Assembly: GCF_003762835.1 (NCBI RefSeq)
Contig: NZ_RJWA01000002.1
Location: 310,001 to 374,000, forward strand
DNA length: 64,000 nt
Origin: Micromonospora sp. HM5-17
GTDB taxonomy: Bacteria > Actinomycetota > Actinomycetes > Mycobacteriales > Micromonosporaceae
Direction of reading: 5' to 3'
The notes under the pieces were generated by a model. The model saw only the letters and a list, made by a program, of their open reading frames with translations. It did not search any database and was not told where the DNA came from. Of the stretch, positions 47,985 to 55,516 are shown one piece after another. Both the position numbers and the translations under genes were made by a program. Each line of letters begins with the position of its first letter. The stretch's first letter is position 1.

Positions 47985-48224
47985 CCGGGGCCGGCCGGTG
48001 TGGTCGGCCCCGTCGGGCCCGGCCCGGAGCGGCACGGCGGGGCGGGCGGGGCGGCGCCCCCGTCGGTCGGGTTGGGTGATCGGCGCCGTCGAGCCAGAAG
48101 ATGTGGCTCCGTCCGCCGGTGTGGCGGGTCCCACCGTGGACGGTGGGGCAGACCGAGGAGGGGGCCGGGACGCGCGACCCCGGCGTCGCCGGCCCGACCG
48201 TCCGGCCGGCGACGCCGGGAACGG

Positions 48225-48764
48225 TCAGCGCAGGTTCGGGTCTGCGCAGGTGTTGGGGGGCAGCTGCGGCCCACCACCGTTCTGGGCCAGCGCCTGGCTC
48301 ACCTCGGTGACCGTGGCCAGCTGCTTGAAGTCCGGACCGATCACCACGTCGACCACGTCGGTGTCGCGGTTCGCGTCGTACTCCGGCTTCGCCTCGTTCA
48401 GGAAGTACGCCTTCAGCACGTGGTAGGAGCCGACGGCCTTCGGACCGTACCGCAGCACCGCCACGCCGTCGATGCCCTTGTTGTTCGGCTCGTTGCCAAA
48501 CTTGAGGACCTGGAACTGCCGGTTCTGGAAGTCCGTCTTGACCGAGCTCGCCAGGCCCTGGATGTCGGTCGCGTTGTAAACGTTGATCTTGATGTCCTTT
48601 GGGTGTCGCACCCGGATGTCGGCCAGCTTGTAGCCCTCGGGACAGTCTTCGGCGGTACCCTTGCCCGCCTGGGTGTCGCGGACCAGGGTGATCGCGACGA
48701 AGACCACGGCGACGACCGCGAGCACGCCGACGATGACGAGGGCCCTGACGCGCGCGAAACTCAT
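48225..48764 (-). CDS. LytR C-terminal domain (LytR_C) membrane protein
   Basis: A 179-residue protein with one N-terminal transmembrane helix (ALVIVGVLAVVAVVFVAITL) and an extracytoplasmic LytR_C domain: DIKINVYNATDIQGLASSVK, VLKFGNEPNNKGIDGVAVLR, TDVVDVVIGPDFKQLATVTE. Two Cys (EDCPEGYK, NTCADPNLR) probably form a disulfide. It lacks the catalytic LCP domain. The position next to suhB and DUF4193 matches the M. tuberculosis envelope-integrity protein Rv2700, so a cell-envelope role is likely. Confidence 0.9.
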   Translation of the reverse strand: MSFARVRALVIVGVLAVVAVVFVAITLVRDTQAGKGTAEDCPEGYKLADIRVRHPKDIKINVYNATDIQGLASSVKTDFQNRQFQVLKFGNEPNNKGIDGVAVLRYGPKAVGSYHVLKAYFLNEAKPEYDANRDTDVVDVVIGPDFKQLATVTEVSQALAQNGGGPQLPPNTCADPNLR

Positions 48765-49184
48765 CTACTTGGCTCCCGAGACTCGGCTGAGACAGATGCC
48801 GGCCGGCCGGACGCGCCCGGCCGCCGTTGGCTATCGAGTATGCCGGTGCCGATGCCGGTTGTCCGACCGGGTGTGGAAACCGGCGAATCCGTCGGCGCGC
48901 CGACGACGATCGGCCGATCGCCGACCCTATCTTCGTGTCGCCTGAATCACATTGGGAACAACTCCGGGCACTCGGACGTACAACCAAGCCGCGGGGACGG
49001 TATACATGCCTCGCCCGAAGGGGGGTAAGGTACCCCGCTCGGCGGGGGGTTCCGCCCGGCGGCTGCGATCCGGACGTGCGCCGGGGCGGGCAACCGGAAG
49101 CGACGGCCGGCCAGCGGGAACCGAAACAGCGTCTTCCGGCGTTACAACCGGAAGCGACTATATCGATATGGGAGAGTGAAACCG
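48765..49184. other. Divergent intergenic region with a 14-bp direct repeat
   Basis: About 420 bp. The open frames here look like noise. CAACCGGAAGCGAC occurs at 49091-49104 and again at 49145-49158, 54 bp apart. AT-rich boxes TATACAT (about 49001) and CTATATCGATATG (about 49157-49169) lie on the side of the DUF4193 gene and could hold its promoter, but I cannot pair them with -35 elements. The repeat may be a regulator site. Confidence 0.35.
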
Positions 49185-49481
49185 ATGGCCACCGACTACG
49201 ACGCCCCGCGTCGCGACGAGGTCGACCTCGGCGAGGACAGCCTGGAAGAGCTCAAGGCTCGACGAGTCGACTCACAGTCGGCCGCCGTGGACGTCGACGA
49301 GGCCGAGGTCGCCGAGAGCTTCGAACTGCCCGGCGCCGACCTGGCCGACGAGGAGCTCACCGTCAAGGTGCTGCCGATGCAGTCGGACGAGTTCCGCTGC
49401 GCGCGCTGCTTCCTCGTACACCACCGCAGCCAGCTCGCGATGGAGCGCAACGGCGAGCTGATCTGCCGGGAGTGCGCCTGA
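49185..49481 (+). CDS. DUF4193 family zinc-ribbon-like protein
   Basis: A 98-residue acidic protein: MATDYDAPRRDEVDLGEDSL then EELKARR, an acidic middle, and the C-terminal DEFRCARCFLVHHRSQLAME and ICRECA with four Cys. This is the DUF4193 family, nearly universal in actinobacteria beside dut and DUF3093. Four Cys in two CxxC pairs suggest zinc binding. The ATG at 49185 follows GGGAGAG. Function unknown. Confidence 0.95.
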   Translation: MATDYDAPRRDEVDLGEDSLEELKARRVDSQSAAVDVDEAEVAESFELPGADLADEELTVKVLPMQSDEFRCARCFLVHHRSQLAMERNGELICRECA

Positions 49482-49636
49482 TTTCCTCGGGGGGAGGGGC
49501 GGCGACCTCCCCGGGCGGGGGTCGCCGCGCGTGGTTCGACGTGCGGGGGTAGCGGGTACCTGCGTGACGTGAGCCACGGGTTGACGCGATCCCGGTGACG
49601 TGGCGCCGACCCGTCACCGGGCGTGGGAGGTCGAGG

Positions 49637-50488
49637 ATGAGTCGTTCCGACCCGGCGCGGGAGACGCCGACGCCGGCCGAGCCGCGCGGTCCGGACGTGC
49701 CGGCACCGACCGGCTCTGCGACGCCCACGCCCGCGGTACGGCCGGGGGCGCCGGGGCAGGACGCGGAGCTGGGTACGACGGTGGCGGCGCTGACCGACGA
49801 CGCGCTCGACCGGACCCGGCGGCGACGGCTCCTCGGCCGGCTGGTGGACCAGGTACGCCGTCGGGGCGCGGGTCGGTTGCGCAAACCGAGGGCGGCCCTG
49901 CGGTGGCTCACCGACGTGGTGACCGAGGTCGCCCCGCACGTGCCCGTCCGAGACCGGGAGACGCTTCGGCGGCACTTCGGCGGCCTCGACGGCGACGCGC
50001 TCGCGGAACGACTGGTACGCAACGCCGCCCGAGCCACGGCCGGGGTGGGGGCGGCCAGCGGCGGCCTGGCGGCGGTCGAGTGGGCCGCCACCCCCACCCT
50101 GCTCTCGGCGCCCGTGCTGCTGGCGGCCGAGACCGTCGCGGTGGTGGCGATCGAGCTGAAGCTCATCGGCGAGTTGCACGAGGCGTACGGCGTGTCGCTG
50201 CCCGGCACCACCGGCCAGCGCGCGGTCGTGCTGCTCCGCTCGTGGGCGGCGCAGCGGGGAATCAACCCGCTGCTGCCCGGGGTGGGGATCAGCACGGTCC
50301 TCGGCACGGCCGCCCGCACCGAGCTGCGGGACCGGCTGCTGCGACGGTTCGGCCGCAACCTGACCACGCTCGGTCCGTTCCTCACCGGGGCGGCGGTGGC
50401 GGCCTTCCTCAACGGTCGGACCACCCGGGGGCTCGGCGACCGGATCCGGGAGGACCTGCGGCGGCGCCGTCCCGCGATCGGCCGGTGA
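49637..50488 (+). CDS. Conserved hypothetical protein
   Basis: A 283-residue protein. A Pro/Thr/Ala-rich N-terminus of about 45 residues precedes a mainly helical domain with LTDDALDRTRRRRLLGRLVD, HFGGLDGDALAERLVRNAAR, AAETVAVVAIELKLIGELHE (hydrophobic, perhaps membrane-associated) and NPLLPGVGISTVLGTAARTE. Arg-rich ends flank hydrophobic Ala/Gly/Leu stretches, so peripheral or embedded membrane location is plausible. I do not recognise a named family; function unknown. It sits in the conserved DUF4193-dut interval. Confidence 0.85.
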   Translation: MSRSDPARETPTPAEPRGPDVPAPTGSATPTPAVRPGAPGQDAELGTTVAALTDDALDRTRRRRLLGRLVDQVRRRGAGRLRKPRAALRWLTDVVTEVAPHVPVRDRETLRRHFGGLDGDALAERLVRNAARATAGVGAASGGLAAVEWAATPTLLSAPVLLAAETVAVVAIELKLIGELHEAYGVSLPGTTGQRAVVLLRSWAAQRGINPLLPGVGISTVLGTAARTELRDRLLRRFGRNLTTLGPFLTGAAVAAFLNGRTTRGLGDRIREDLRRRRPAIGR

Positions 50489-50530
50489 CCGCCTCCCGGC
50501 GGCGGGTTCGCGCGTCCCGCTGCCGAAGGG

Positions 50531-51034
50531 TCAGGCCTGGCCCGACGCCCCGTCGCGTGCCGCGAGGATGGCCTCGGCGAGCCGGACCGGGTGACGCGAG
50601 CTGATCACCCAGTAGGGGGTGGGATCGTCGGGATCGTTCAGCACCACCTGGACGGCGCCGGAGACCCAGGGACGCTGCACCACGAAGGCGAGCGGATCGG
50701 CGCCGACCCCGAGCACCTCCCGGCGGCCGGCGGCGTCGAGGGGGATCGCGTCCGCGACGAACCGGACCGGTAGCCGGGCATCGTCGACCAGGAGCTCGTC
50801 GCCCTGGACCGCGATCCGGATCCGGCCGAGCCAGCCGAGCCCGGCGGCGGCGACCGGCAGCAGGACCACGAACGGCAGCCAGGCCCGGACGCCGGTCGCG
50901 CCGAGCCAGACTTCGGCGGCGAGCAGCGCGGCGAACCCGAGGCCGGCCAGCCACAGCCACCACGGCAGGGTCAGCCGCTCGACGTACCCGGTGCGGGCGG
51001 GTGCGGCGGCGGGATCGGAACTCGTCGTGGCCAC
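50531..51034 (-). CDS. DUF3093 family membrane protein
   Basis: A 167-residue protein with two adjacent N-terminal transmembrane helices ([20 protein letters not shown] and [20 protein letters not shown]) and a soluble domain with [20 protein letters not shown] and [20 protein letters not shown]. This matches DUF3093, which sits divergent from dut in actinobacteria. GTG start. Function unknown. Confidence 0.93.
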   Translation of the reverse strand: MATTSSDPAAAPARTGYVERLTLPWWLWLAGLGFAALLAAEVWLGATGVRAWLPFVVLLPVAAAGLGWLGRIRIAVQGDELLVDDARLPVRFVADAIPLDAAGRREVLGVGADPLAFVVQRPWVSGAVQVVLNDPDDPTPYWVISSRHPVRLAEAILAARDGASGQA

Positions 51035-51126
51035 GGTGTGAGGGTACGGCGTGGCGGGGCGGCCCGACCCGGCAGGATGGTGGGGACCACCGAGGATTCG
51101 GCAACCCTCGCCAGGAGAGTGAGATC

Positions 51127-51630
51127 GTGACGCACGTGGTGCCCGTACCGATCCGACGGCTCGACCCGGACCTGCCGCTGCCGTCGTACGCCCATCCGGG
51201 TGACGCCGGGGCGGATCTGGTGGCGGCGGAGGAGGTCGAGATCCCGCCGGGGGAGCGGCGGCTGATCCGGACCGGCATCGCCCTCGCCCTGCCCGACGGG
51301 TACGTCGGCCTGGTCCACCCCCGCTCGGGGCTCGCGGCCCGGCTCGGGGTGACGGTGCTCAACGCGCCCGGTACGGTCGACGCCGGTTACCGCGGCGAGA
51401 TTCTGGTGAACCTCATCAACCATGACCGGACGGCTCCGGCGAAGATCTCCCGGGGTGACCGGATCGCGCAGCTCGTGGTGCAGCGGGTGGAGCGGGCTGA
51501 GTTCCGGCCGGTCGACGAGTTGCCCGCCTCCGCACGGGGCGAGGGCGGACACGGCTCGACGGGCGGGCACGCCGACCTGGTCACCGTGCGTGACCCGAGC
51601 GAGGAGACTGAGGGGACGATCGGCCGGTGA
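51127..51630 (+). CDS. dut: dUTP diphosphatase
   Basis: A 167-residue trimeric dUTPase hydrolysing dUTP to dUMP. All motifs are present: [57 protein letters not shown], and [12 protein letters not shown] at the C-terminus. It keeps uracil out of DNA and supplies dUMP. GTG start with AGGAGAG upstream. DUF3710, OB-fold and DUF3159 genes follow in the same direction. Confidence 0.97.
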   Translation: MTHVVPVPIRRLDPDLPLPSYAHPGDAGADLVAAEEVEIPPGERRLIRTGIALALPDGYVGLVHPRSGLAARLGVTVLNAPGTVDAGYRGEILVNLINHDRTAPAKISRGDRIAQLVVQRVERAEFRPVDELPASARGEGGHGSTGGHADLVTVRDPSEETEGTIGR

Positions 51631-51735
51631 CTCCGCGACGCCCGCGGCGCGACGGTCGCCGCCGTCCGCGGCGGCCCCATCCGCCGGTAGTGTCGGCCCG
51701 TCCCGCAGCCGTGAACGGAAGGTAGCGTAAGCACG

Positions 51736-52476
51736 ATGTTCTTCTCCCGAGGACGCGGCGGCGGGCGTCACGCCCGCAAGGAGCGGTCGGGCCCGCCGGT
51801 GGTCGACACCCAGGACGTTCCCGCCGCGGCCGAGTCCAAGCCCCGCAGCCGCGGCCCGTACGACATCTCGGAGCCGCTGCCGGAGGTACCCCGGCTCGAC
51901 CTGGGCAGCCTGCGGATTCCGGCCGTCCAGGACGTCGAGGTACGGGTCCAGGCCAACCCCGACGGCGTCATCCAGCAGGTCGTCCTGGTGCACGGCGAGA
52001 GTGCCCTGCAACTGGGGGTCTTCGCCGCGCCCCGGTCGGAGGGAATCTGGGACGAGTGGCGGGAGGAGATTCGGACCTCGCTGGCCGCCGACGGGATGGT
52101 GGCCGAGGAGGTCGAGGGTGACCACGGCCCGGAGCTCAAGGTCCGGGTGCGGACCCCGGACGGCGGCGTCGCCGATCTGCGGTTCGTCGGCATCGACGGC
52201 CCCCGGTGGATGGTGCAGGGGGTCTTTCAGGGGCGGGCCGCGACCGACCCCGCGGCCGCCGAACCGCTCACCGAGTGCCTGAACGGACTCGTCGTGGACC
52301 GGGGCAGGGAGGCCAAGCCGGTTCGGGAGCCCCTGCCGCTGCGGCTGCCCCGTGAGGCGACCGCCGGGCCGGCCGGATCCGTTCCCGCGCCCGGAACGGG
52401 CCGGGGGGTCAACGGCGCGGTGTCGGGCCCGCAGACACCCCGCCGCGGGGAGCCCGCACCCCGTCGCGACGTCTGA
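51736..52476 (+). CDS. DUF3710 family protein
   Basis: A 246-residue protein. A basic start MFFSRGRGGGRHARKERSG and linker lead to the conserved domain: GPYDISEPLPEVPRLDLGSL, VQANPDGVIQQVVLVHGESA, FAAPRSEGIWDEWREEIRTS and GIDGPRWMVQGVFQG. This is DUF3710, always downstream of dut in actinobacteria. The C-terminal 50 residues are Pro/Gly/Arg-rich. No membrane segment. Function unknown. Confidence 0.95.
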   Translation: MFFSRGRGGGRHARKERSGPPVVDTQDVPAAAESKPRSRGPYDISEPLPEVPRLDLGSLRIPAVQDVEVRVQANPDGVIQQVVLVHGESALQLGVFAAPRSEGIWDEWREEIRTSLAADGMVAEEVEGDHGPELKVRVRTPDGGVADLRFVGIDGPRWMVQGVFQGRAATDPAAAEPLTECLNGLVVDRGREAKPVREPLPLRLPREATAGPAGSVPAPGTGRGVNGAVSGPQTPRRGEPAPRRDV

Positions 52477-52733
52477 CCCGCCCGCGGCGCTGGCCAGGGC
52501 CAGGGCGTCGCGGGTGGGCGATCCAGGCCGGACGAGTGGCGGGCGCCGGACCGGGCGCCCCCGCCACCCGTCCGGCCCGGCCCCGGGACGACGGGCCGGG
52601 CCCCGTACGACCGTGCGGCATCGAGACGACGGGCCGGGGCACGGCGTTCCGGCGTACGCTTGCGGTGCGGCTGCGGGCCAGCCGTGTCGAGCGGACGCGC
52701 CGGCCGGCGCGTCGGGGAGGGTGACACCGGGTC

Positions 52734-53114
52734 ATGGCGACCGAGCAGGGCCGGACGTCCTTGCGCGGCTTCCTGCAGCGGCTCACCGCGAGCGAGGCCG
52801 AGATCGAGGCGCAGGAGCTGCGCCAGGAGAGCGCCGAGGTGGGCGGTACGCCGGCCCGCCAGTGCAGCCGGGGGCAGGTCGTCTGCGTCTCCGGCCGGCT
52901 ACGAACGGTGGTCTACACGCCGCGGACCAACCTGCCGACGCTGGAGGCCGACCTCTACGACGGCAGCGACACCGTGACCCTGGTCTGGCTGGGCCGCCGG
53001 CGCATCGCCGGCATCGAGCCGGGACGGCATTTGACCGCTCGTGGTCGCGTCGCCGTTCGGGATGACCGTAAAGTCATCTACAACCCGTACTACGAGCTGG
53101 AGTTGCCGCGGTGA
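52734..53114 (+). CDS. OB-fold nucleic-acid-binding domain protein
   Basis: A 126-residue protein of the same conserved run. The OB-fold part reads VVCVSGRLRTVVYTPRTNLP, LEADLYDGSDTVTLVWLGRR and ITARGRV-like GRHLTARGRVAVRDDRKVIY. In M. tuberculosis the counterpart (Rv2694c) lies in the same order. It probably binds single-stranded DNA or RNA; the exact partner is unknown. DUF3159 follows after about 40 bp. Confidence 0.92.
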   Translation: MATEQGRTSLRGFLQRLTASEAEIEAQELRQESAEVGGTPARQCSRGQVVCVSGRLRTVVYTPRTNLPTLEADLYDGSDTVTLVWLGRRRIAGIEPGRHLTARGRVAVRDDRKVIYNPYYELELPR

Positions 53115-53157
53115 GGCTGCCGACCGGTGACGCCGGCCGCGACCGGAAGATACCCAG

Positions 53158-53859
53158 ATGACAGCTGGACAGCCGCCCGTCGGCAAGACGGAGCCCGAAT
53201 CGGACCCGGGCCGGGACGGGGCGGGGGAGGCGCTTCCCAGCCTGACCGAGCAGATTGCCGAGCAGCTCGGTGGCTGGCGTGGAATCGTCGAGTCCAGCAT
53301 CCCGGTGCTGGTCTTCGTGGTGGTCAACATCATCGGCGAGCTGCGTCCCGCGGTGATCGCGGCGCTCGCCGTCACGGTGGCGATCGCCGGGCTGCGGCTG
53401 GCCCAGCGGCGGCCGATCCGGCACGCCGTCAACGGGCTCGTCGGGATCGCCATCGGCGCGCTGATCGCCTGGCGGACCGGGGACGAGCGCGACTTCTACC
53501 TTCCGGGCATCGTCTACGGCTACGTGTACGGCGCGGTGCTGCTCGGCTCCGCGGCGATCCGCCAGCCGCTGGTCGGCTGGATCTGGTCGATCATCGCGGC
53601 CGGTGGACGCTCCGAGTGGCGACAGAACCCCCGTCTGGTCCGCACCTTCACCTGGCTCACCGTGCTCTGGGGCGTGGTCTGGGTCCTCAAGGTCGGCGTG
53701 CAGCACGTCCTCTGGGCAGCCAACCTCAGCACCGCGCTCGGCGCCGCCCGGCTGGCGCTCGGCTACCCGCCGTACGCGCTGCTGCTGGTGGTCACGATCT
53801 GGGTGGTGCGCCGGGCGAACCGGCGGGAGGCGGCGCTGCCCGCCGCCGCGACCGGCTGA
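53158..53859 (+). CDS. DUF3159 family membrane protein
   Basis: A 233-residue protein with about six transmembrane helices after a soluble start. It contains ALPSLTEQIAEQLGGWRGIV, LRPAVIAALAVTVAIAGLRL, AVNGLVGIAIGALIAWRTGD, EWRQNPRLVRTFTWLTVLWG and ARLALGYPPYALLLVVTIWV, the pattern of DUF3159. It belongs to the dut-DUF3710-OB-DUF3159 run. Function unknown, possibly transport of a small molecule or ion. Confidence 0.95.
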   Translation: MTAGQPPVGKTEPESDPGRDGAGEALPSLTEQIAEQLGGWRGIVESSIPVLVFVVVNIIGELRPAVIAALAVTVAIAGLRLAQRRPIRHAVNGLVGIAIGALIAWRTGDERDFYLPGIVYGYVYGAVLLGSAAIRQPLVGWIWSIIAAGGRSEWRQNPRLVRTFTWLTVLWGVVWVLKVGVQHVLWAANLSTALGAARLALGYPPYALLLVVTIWVVRRANRREAALPAAATG

Positions 53860-53945
53860 TCGGACGCCCGGGCCCACCCGGCGATACTCGGACGGACGCC
53901 GTCCCCGGCGGTCCCGAGGGTACGCCGCACCGGCGGTACGCGGTC

Positions 53946-54635
53946 TCAGGCGGCGCCGCGGGGCCGTTCGACGCGGTCCGGGCCGAGGATCACCCGGCGT
54001 ACCTCGTCCTCGACCTCGGTCGTGCAGACGAAGATCAGCTCGTCGCCGGCCTCCAGCGGGTCGTCCGGGCTGGGCACCAGCACCCGCTTGCCGCGGAGGA
54101 TCGCGACCAGCGCGGCGTCGCGGGGCAGTGGCACCGTGTGGATGGGCTGGCCGACGTACGGCGCGGTCGGCGGGAGCGTGATCTCGACCAGGTTCGCCTC
54201 GCCCTGCCGGAAGGTCATCAGCCGGACCAGGTCGCCGACGGTCACCGCCTCCTCGACCAGGGCGGCCATCACCCGAGGCTTGCTCACCGCCACGTCGACG
54301 CCCCACTGGTCGGTGAAGAGCCACTCGTTCTCGGCGCGGTTGACCCGGGCGACGACCCGGGGCACCGCGAACTCGGTCTTGGCCAGCAGCGAGACCACGA
54401 GGTTGACCTTGTCGTCGCCGGTGGCGGCGACCACCACGTCGCAGCTGGCGATGTCGGCCTCCTCCAGGCTGGTCAGCTCGCAGGCGTCGGCGAGGATCCA
54501 CTCGGCGGCCGGCACCCGTTCCGGGCGGAGCATCGCGGGCTTCCGCTCGATCAGCATCACCTGGTGCCCGTTGTCGATCAGCTCCTGGGCGATCGACCGG
54601 CCCACGTTGCCGGCGCCGGCGATGGCGACCCGCAT
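53946..54635 (-). CDS. TrkA-type potassium uptake regulatory protein (second of pair)
   Basis: A 229-residue protein with an RCK_N Rossmann domain (MRVAIAGAGNVGRSIAQELI, DVVVAATGDDKVNLVVSLLA) and an RCK_C domain (GQPIHTVPLPRDAALVAILR, PLEAGDELIFVCTTEVEDEV). It corresponds to CeoC of M. tuberculosis. RCK proteins bind NAD(H), ATP or c-di-AMP and gate K+ transporters. It directly follows the first TrkA gene (1 bp gap). Confidence 0.93.
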   Translation of the reverse strand: MRVAIAGAGNVGRSIAQELIDNGHQVMLIERKPAMLRPERVPAAEWILADACELTSLEEADIASCDVVVAATGDDKVNLVVSLLAKTEFAVPRVVARVNRAENEWLFTDQWGVDVAVSKPRVMAALVEEAVTVGDLVRLMTFRQGEANLVEITLPPTAPYVGQPIHTVPLPRDAALVAILRGKRVLVPSPDDPLEAGDELIFVCTTEVEDEVRRVILGPDRVERPRGAA

Positions 54636-54636
54636 C

Positions 54637-55302
54637 TCAGCGCCTCCCTTCCGGTGGCAGGCTCGCCGCCGTCGTCACCTGGTCGGCGATGTCGTCGGTG
54701 ACCAGCATGGCGATCTGGTCGCCCTCCTGCAGCACGGTGGAGGAGGTCGGCAGCGTGGCGATGCCGAACCGGGTCAGGTACGCGACCCGGGCCCCGGTCG
54801 CCTCCTCCAGCGCGCGCAGCGGTCGGCCGATCCAGTCGTCGTGCACCGCCACGTCGATGATCGAGACCGTGCTGGTCGGGTCCCGGAAGATCTCCACGTG
54901 TTCGTCGGGCACCAGGTGCCGGACGATCCGGTCGGCGGTCCACCGGACGGTGGCGACGGTCGGGATGCCGAGCCGTTCGTAGACCTGGGCGCGTTTGGGG
55001 TCGTAGATCCGGGCCACCACCCGGGGGACCCCGAAGGTCTCCCGGGCCAGCCGGGCCGAGATGATGTTGGAGTTGTCCCCGCTGGAGACGGCGGCGAAGG
55101 CGTCGGCCCGCTCGATGCCGGCCTGGCGGAGCACGTCACCGTCGAACCCGACGCCGGTGACGGTGATGCCCCCGAAGTCCGAGCCGAGCCGACGGAAGGC
55201 GTCCGCGTCCTGGTCGATGACGGCCACCGAGTGGCCGCGCGACTCGAGGGTGTCGGCGAGGGTCGCGCCGACCCGTCCGCAACCCATGATCACGACGTGC
55301 AC
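54637..55302 (-). CDS. TrkA-type potassium uptake regulatory protein (first of pair)
   Basis: A 221-residue protein, RCK_N (VHVVIMGCGRVGATLADTLE with the Gly-rich nucleotide loop, DAFAAVSSGDNSNIISARLA) followed by RCK_C (DWIGRPLRALEEATGARVAY). It corresponds to CeoB of M. tuberculosis. The GTG at 55302 follows GGGAGGACGTAC. No TrkH/TrkG channel gene is adjacent; instead the divergent gene is a KimA-like transporter, so these two proteins may control it or a distant channel. Confidence 0.93.
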   Translation of the reverse strand: MHVVIMGCGRVGATLADTLESRGHSVAVIDQDADAFRRLGSDFGGITVTGVGFDGDVLRQAGIERADAFAAVSSGDNSNIISARLARETFGVPRVVARIYDPKRAQVYERLGIPTVATVRWTADRIVRHLVPDEHVEIFRDPTSTVSIIDVAVHDDWIGRPLRALEEATGARVAYLTRFGIATLPTSSTVLQEGDQIAMLVTDDIADQVTTAASLPPEGRR

Positions 55303-55516
55303 GTACGTCCTCCCGGGTGACCGTGCGACCGACCCGTCGCCGTGGGACGGGCACACCCTGAGGGTGCCATGCGGCCTCCCTCCGGCGTCACCCGACCTGA
55401 CCCTCACCACGACGGGTGCCCGTCGGGGGTGGTGGCCCTCGGTGTTACCGGGTTCACCAGGGATGATCGGCGGCAGCGGCCGGCCGCCCGCACCGGCGGT
55501 CGTACGCTTAGCGGTT

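Noticed and set aside
48952-49179. A 75-residue plus-strand ORF just before the DUF4193 gene (MPRPKGG..)
   Set aside because: Basic and low-complexity, no ribosome-binding site of note and no conserved motif; more likely leader or promoter sequence.
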